This document shows, piece after piece, positions 21,327 through 22,135 of a stretch of 22,135 nt of DNA. Within the stretch, counting starts at the first letter, position 1. The number at the start of each line of letters is the position of its first letter. Below the pieces are notes generated by a model. It was not told where the DNA came from, made no database searches, and saw only the letters and a program-made list of their open reading frames with translations. The DNA is taken from contig JBGVED010000018.1 in assembly GCA_045119835.1 (NCBI GenBank), positions 1 through 22,135 on the forward strand. The letters are read 5' to 3'. Source of the stretch: CALVUJ01 sp045119835. GTDB lineage: Bacteria > Bacillota_I > Bacilli_A > RFN20 > DUOF01. Made by a program: the position numbers and the translations under genes.

Positions 21327-21587
21327 AAGGTGAGTAATAATGAATGAACCAATAGCATTAACAACCGAACAATTAAGTGAAAAAGGTTATGGTATTTTTA
21401 ATGGTAAATTAATGGGGCTTGGTTATAATAGAGAATTAAAAAGAAAATATCTTAAAGAACATAAAAAAGATAAAGATGCTACTCATTGTATTTATTGTAA
21501 TGGAAATACTCTAACAATAATTGATGATTATAACAAACCAGTATGTGAATTATGTGGAGTAGTAAAAGAAGGTGAGTAATAATGAAT
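21327..21587 (+). repeat. Duplicated 19-nt translation initiation region
   Basis: AAGGTGAGTAATAATGAAT occurs identically at 21327-21345 and 21569-21587, each time as the ribosome site, spacer and start of a gene. In the second copy it also includes the previous stop (TAA). It may reflect gene duplication or exchange at a conserved boundary. Confidence 0.8.
21340..21579 (+). CDS. Small zinc-ribbon protein
   Basis: 79 residues with AAAGGTGAG upstream of ATG 21340. The N-terminal half is helical and basic (LGYNRELKRKYLKEHKKDK). The C-terminal half has C50-x2-C53 and C69-x2-C72 (THCIYCNGN and KPVCELCG), a typical four-Cys zinc ribbon. No further domain. It could bind DNA or RNA; no assigned family. 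Confidence 0.65.
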   Translation: MNEPIALTTEQLSEKGYGIFNGKLMGLGYNRELKRKYLKEHKKDKDATHCIYCNGNTLTIIDDYNKPVCELCGVVKEGE

Positions 21588-21836
21588 AATGAAATAAAAG
21601 ATAAGAAACCTAAGTATTTAATTGAAAAATACACTGATAAATATAGAAGTTTATATCAAGCAATAATGATAGATTTAGATTTAGATAAAGAAAGTAATGG
21701 AAATGAAAGTAGATTTGTTAGAAGTAAGATTAATCCCAATTTAACAATATTATTAGAAGAAGAATATAGAAACAAAGATATGGAATTGATAGAAAGGAAA
21801 CGACTTATCAATGATAATTGGTATTTTGAAGAATAG
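21582..21836 (+). CDS. Small protein, unknown
   Basis: 84 residues, starting 2 nt after the zinc-ribbon stop and sharing its 19-nt initiation sequence. Charged and mixed: KKPKYLIEKYTDKYRSLYQA, then MIDLDLDKESNGNESRFVRS, and an acidic, aromatic end (LINDNWYFEE). No recognised motif. Support comes from the ribosome site and unbroken operon. Confidence 0.6.
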   Translation: MNNEIKDKKPKYLIEKYTDKYRSLYQAIMIDLDLDKESNGNESRFVRSKINPNLTILLEEEYRNKDMELIERKRLINDNWYFEE

Positions 21837-21839
21837 TTT

Positions 21840-22135
21840 ATGAATGATGAAATAAAAGAAATATTAGATAGTGTGAAATTAGAAGTAAATAGCGCAAAAA
21901 ATTGGATTGAACCACTAGGTCTTAATAGAGGTGCTTGGAATAAATTATTAGATTACATAACTAAATTACAAGAAGATATAAGAACAGGACAAGAAATAAA
22001 TAGTGAATTACAACAAGAAAATCACGAATTAAAAAGCAAATTAGAATGCTATGAAAATGGTGCTTATTATAGTAGTAAAGTTGATGAGTTAGAACAAGAA
22101 AATGAAAGATTAAAACAAGAATTAGTAAAAATACC
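21840..22135 (+). CDS. Coiled-coil protein, cut by the window end
   Basis: An ORF open from ATG 21840 to the last base, 98 whole codons, no stop. Begins MNDEIKEILDSVKLEVNSAK, with WIEPLGLNRGAWNKLLDYIT, then a long heptad coiled coil (SELQQENHELKSKLE and KVDELEQENERLKQELVK). The ribosome site is weak (AAGAA), so expression may rely on coupling to the gene just before, 3 nt upstream. Function unknown. Confidence 0.6.
   Translation, partial: MNDEIKEILDSVKLEVNSAKNWIEPLGLNRGAWNKLLDYITKLQEDIRTGQEINSELQQENHELKSKLECYENGAYYSSKVDELEQENERLKQELVKI

Noticed and set aside
1..22135. Stop-codon reassignment, as in some gut phages
   Set aside because: TAA, TAG and TGA all end genes at expected places, tryptophan is TGG, and no gene is broken by in-frame TAG or TGA.
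1..22135. CRISPR arrays, tRNA genes, insertion sequences, integrase
   Set aside because: Looked for on both strands; no repeat-spacer pattern, cloverleaf, transposase or recombinase gene found.

Overview
The window is one arm of a tailed bacteriophage genome (siphovirus-type) or a prophage of that kind. It runs from the portal gene through head, neck, tail, baseplate and lysis genes into an early/replication region. Every supported gene lies on the + strand. The DNA is very A+T-rich (about 27-28% G+C by eye), arginine is nearly always AGA, Shine-Dalgarno sites are strong, and TAA, TAG and TGA all end genes, so the standard bacterial code applies. Together with the Gram-positive-type head and tail genes, the M15-peptidase/SH3 endolysin and near-consensus TTGACA/TATAAT promoters, this points to a low-G+C Firmicutes-like host, plausibly a gut Bacillota. 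The host cannot be named from the sequence.

Layout. 1-2353: portal (possibly cut at the left edge) and minor head protein. 2354-2539: a gap with no ORF that folds by hand into an elaborate structured RNA. 2540-5895: scaffold, major capsid, head-tail connectors, tail terminator and tail tube, closed by an intrinsic terminator (5913-5940). 5967-12459: short tape measure, a large baseplate hub with an apparent inserted module, a putative fibre/receptor-binding protein and two small tail-tip proteins. 12462-16517: a small membrane protein, a baseplate upper protein/tail fibre, holin and M15 endolysin. A terminator (16622-16650) is followed at once by a strong promoter (16663-16691).

16727-18170 holds eight small, mostly unrecognised, tightly coupled early ORFs, several below usual ORF cut-offs. 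A second promoter (18190-18218) carries tandem 10-bp repeats and a palindrome and drives an AbrB-like small regulator and a winged-helix replication initiator. The initiator gene contains iteron-like repeats and a 50-bp A/T stretch that look like the replication origin. Next come an SSB and a 33-codon membrane peptide. A third consensus promoter (19637-19665) starts a short RNA with competing pseudoknot and terminator pairings (19672-19753). It leads into a recombination operon: single-strand annealing protein, OB-like protein with an SSB-type tip, NinB-like protein, a zinc-ribbon protein, and two unknowns, the last cut by the window end.

The genes make a coherent programme: early DNA binding and replication, recombination, head assembly around a scaffold, tail assembly, and holin/endolysin lysis. 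No integrase, phage repressor, terminase, tRNA or CRISPR array is visible. The two structured RNAs (2366-2500 and 19672-19753) are the strongest candidates for undescribed elements.
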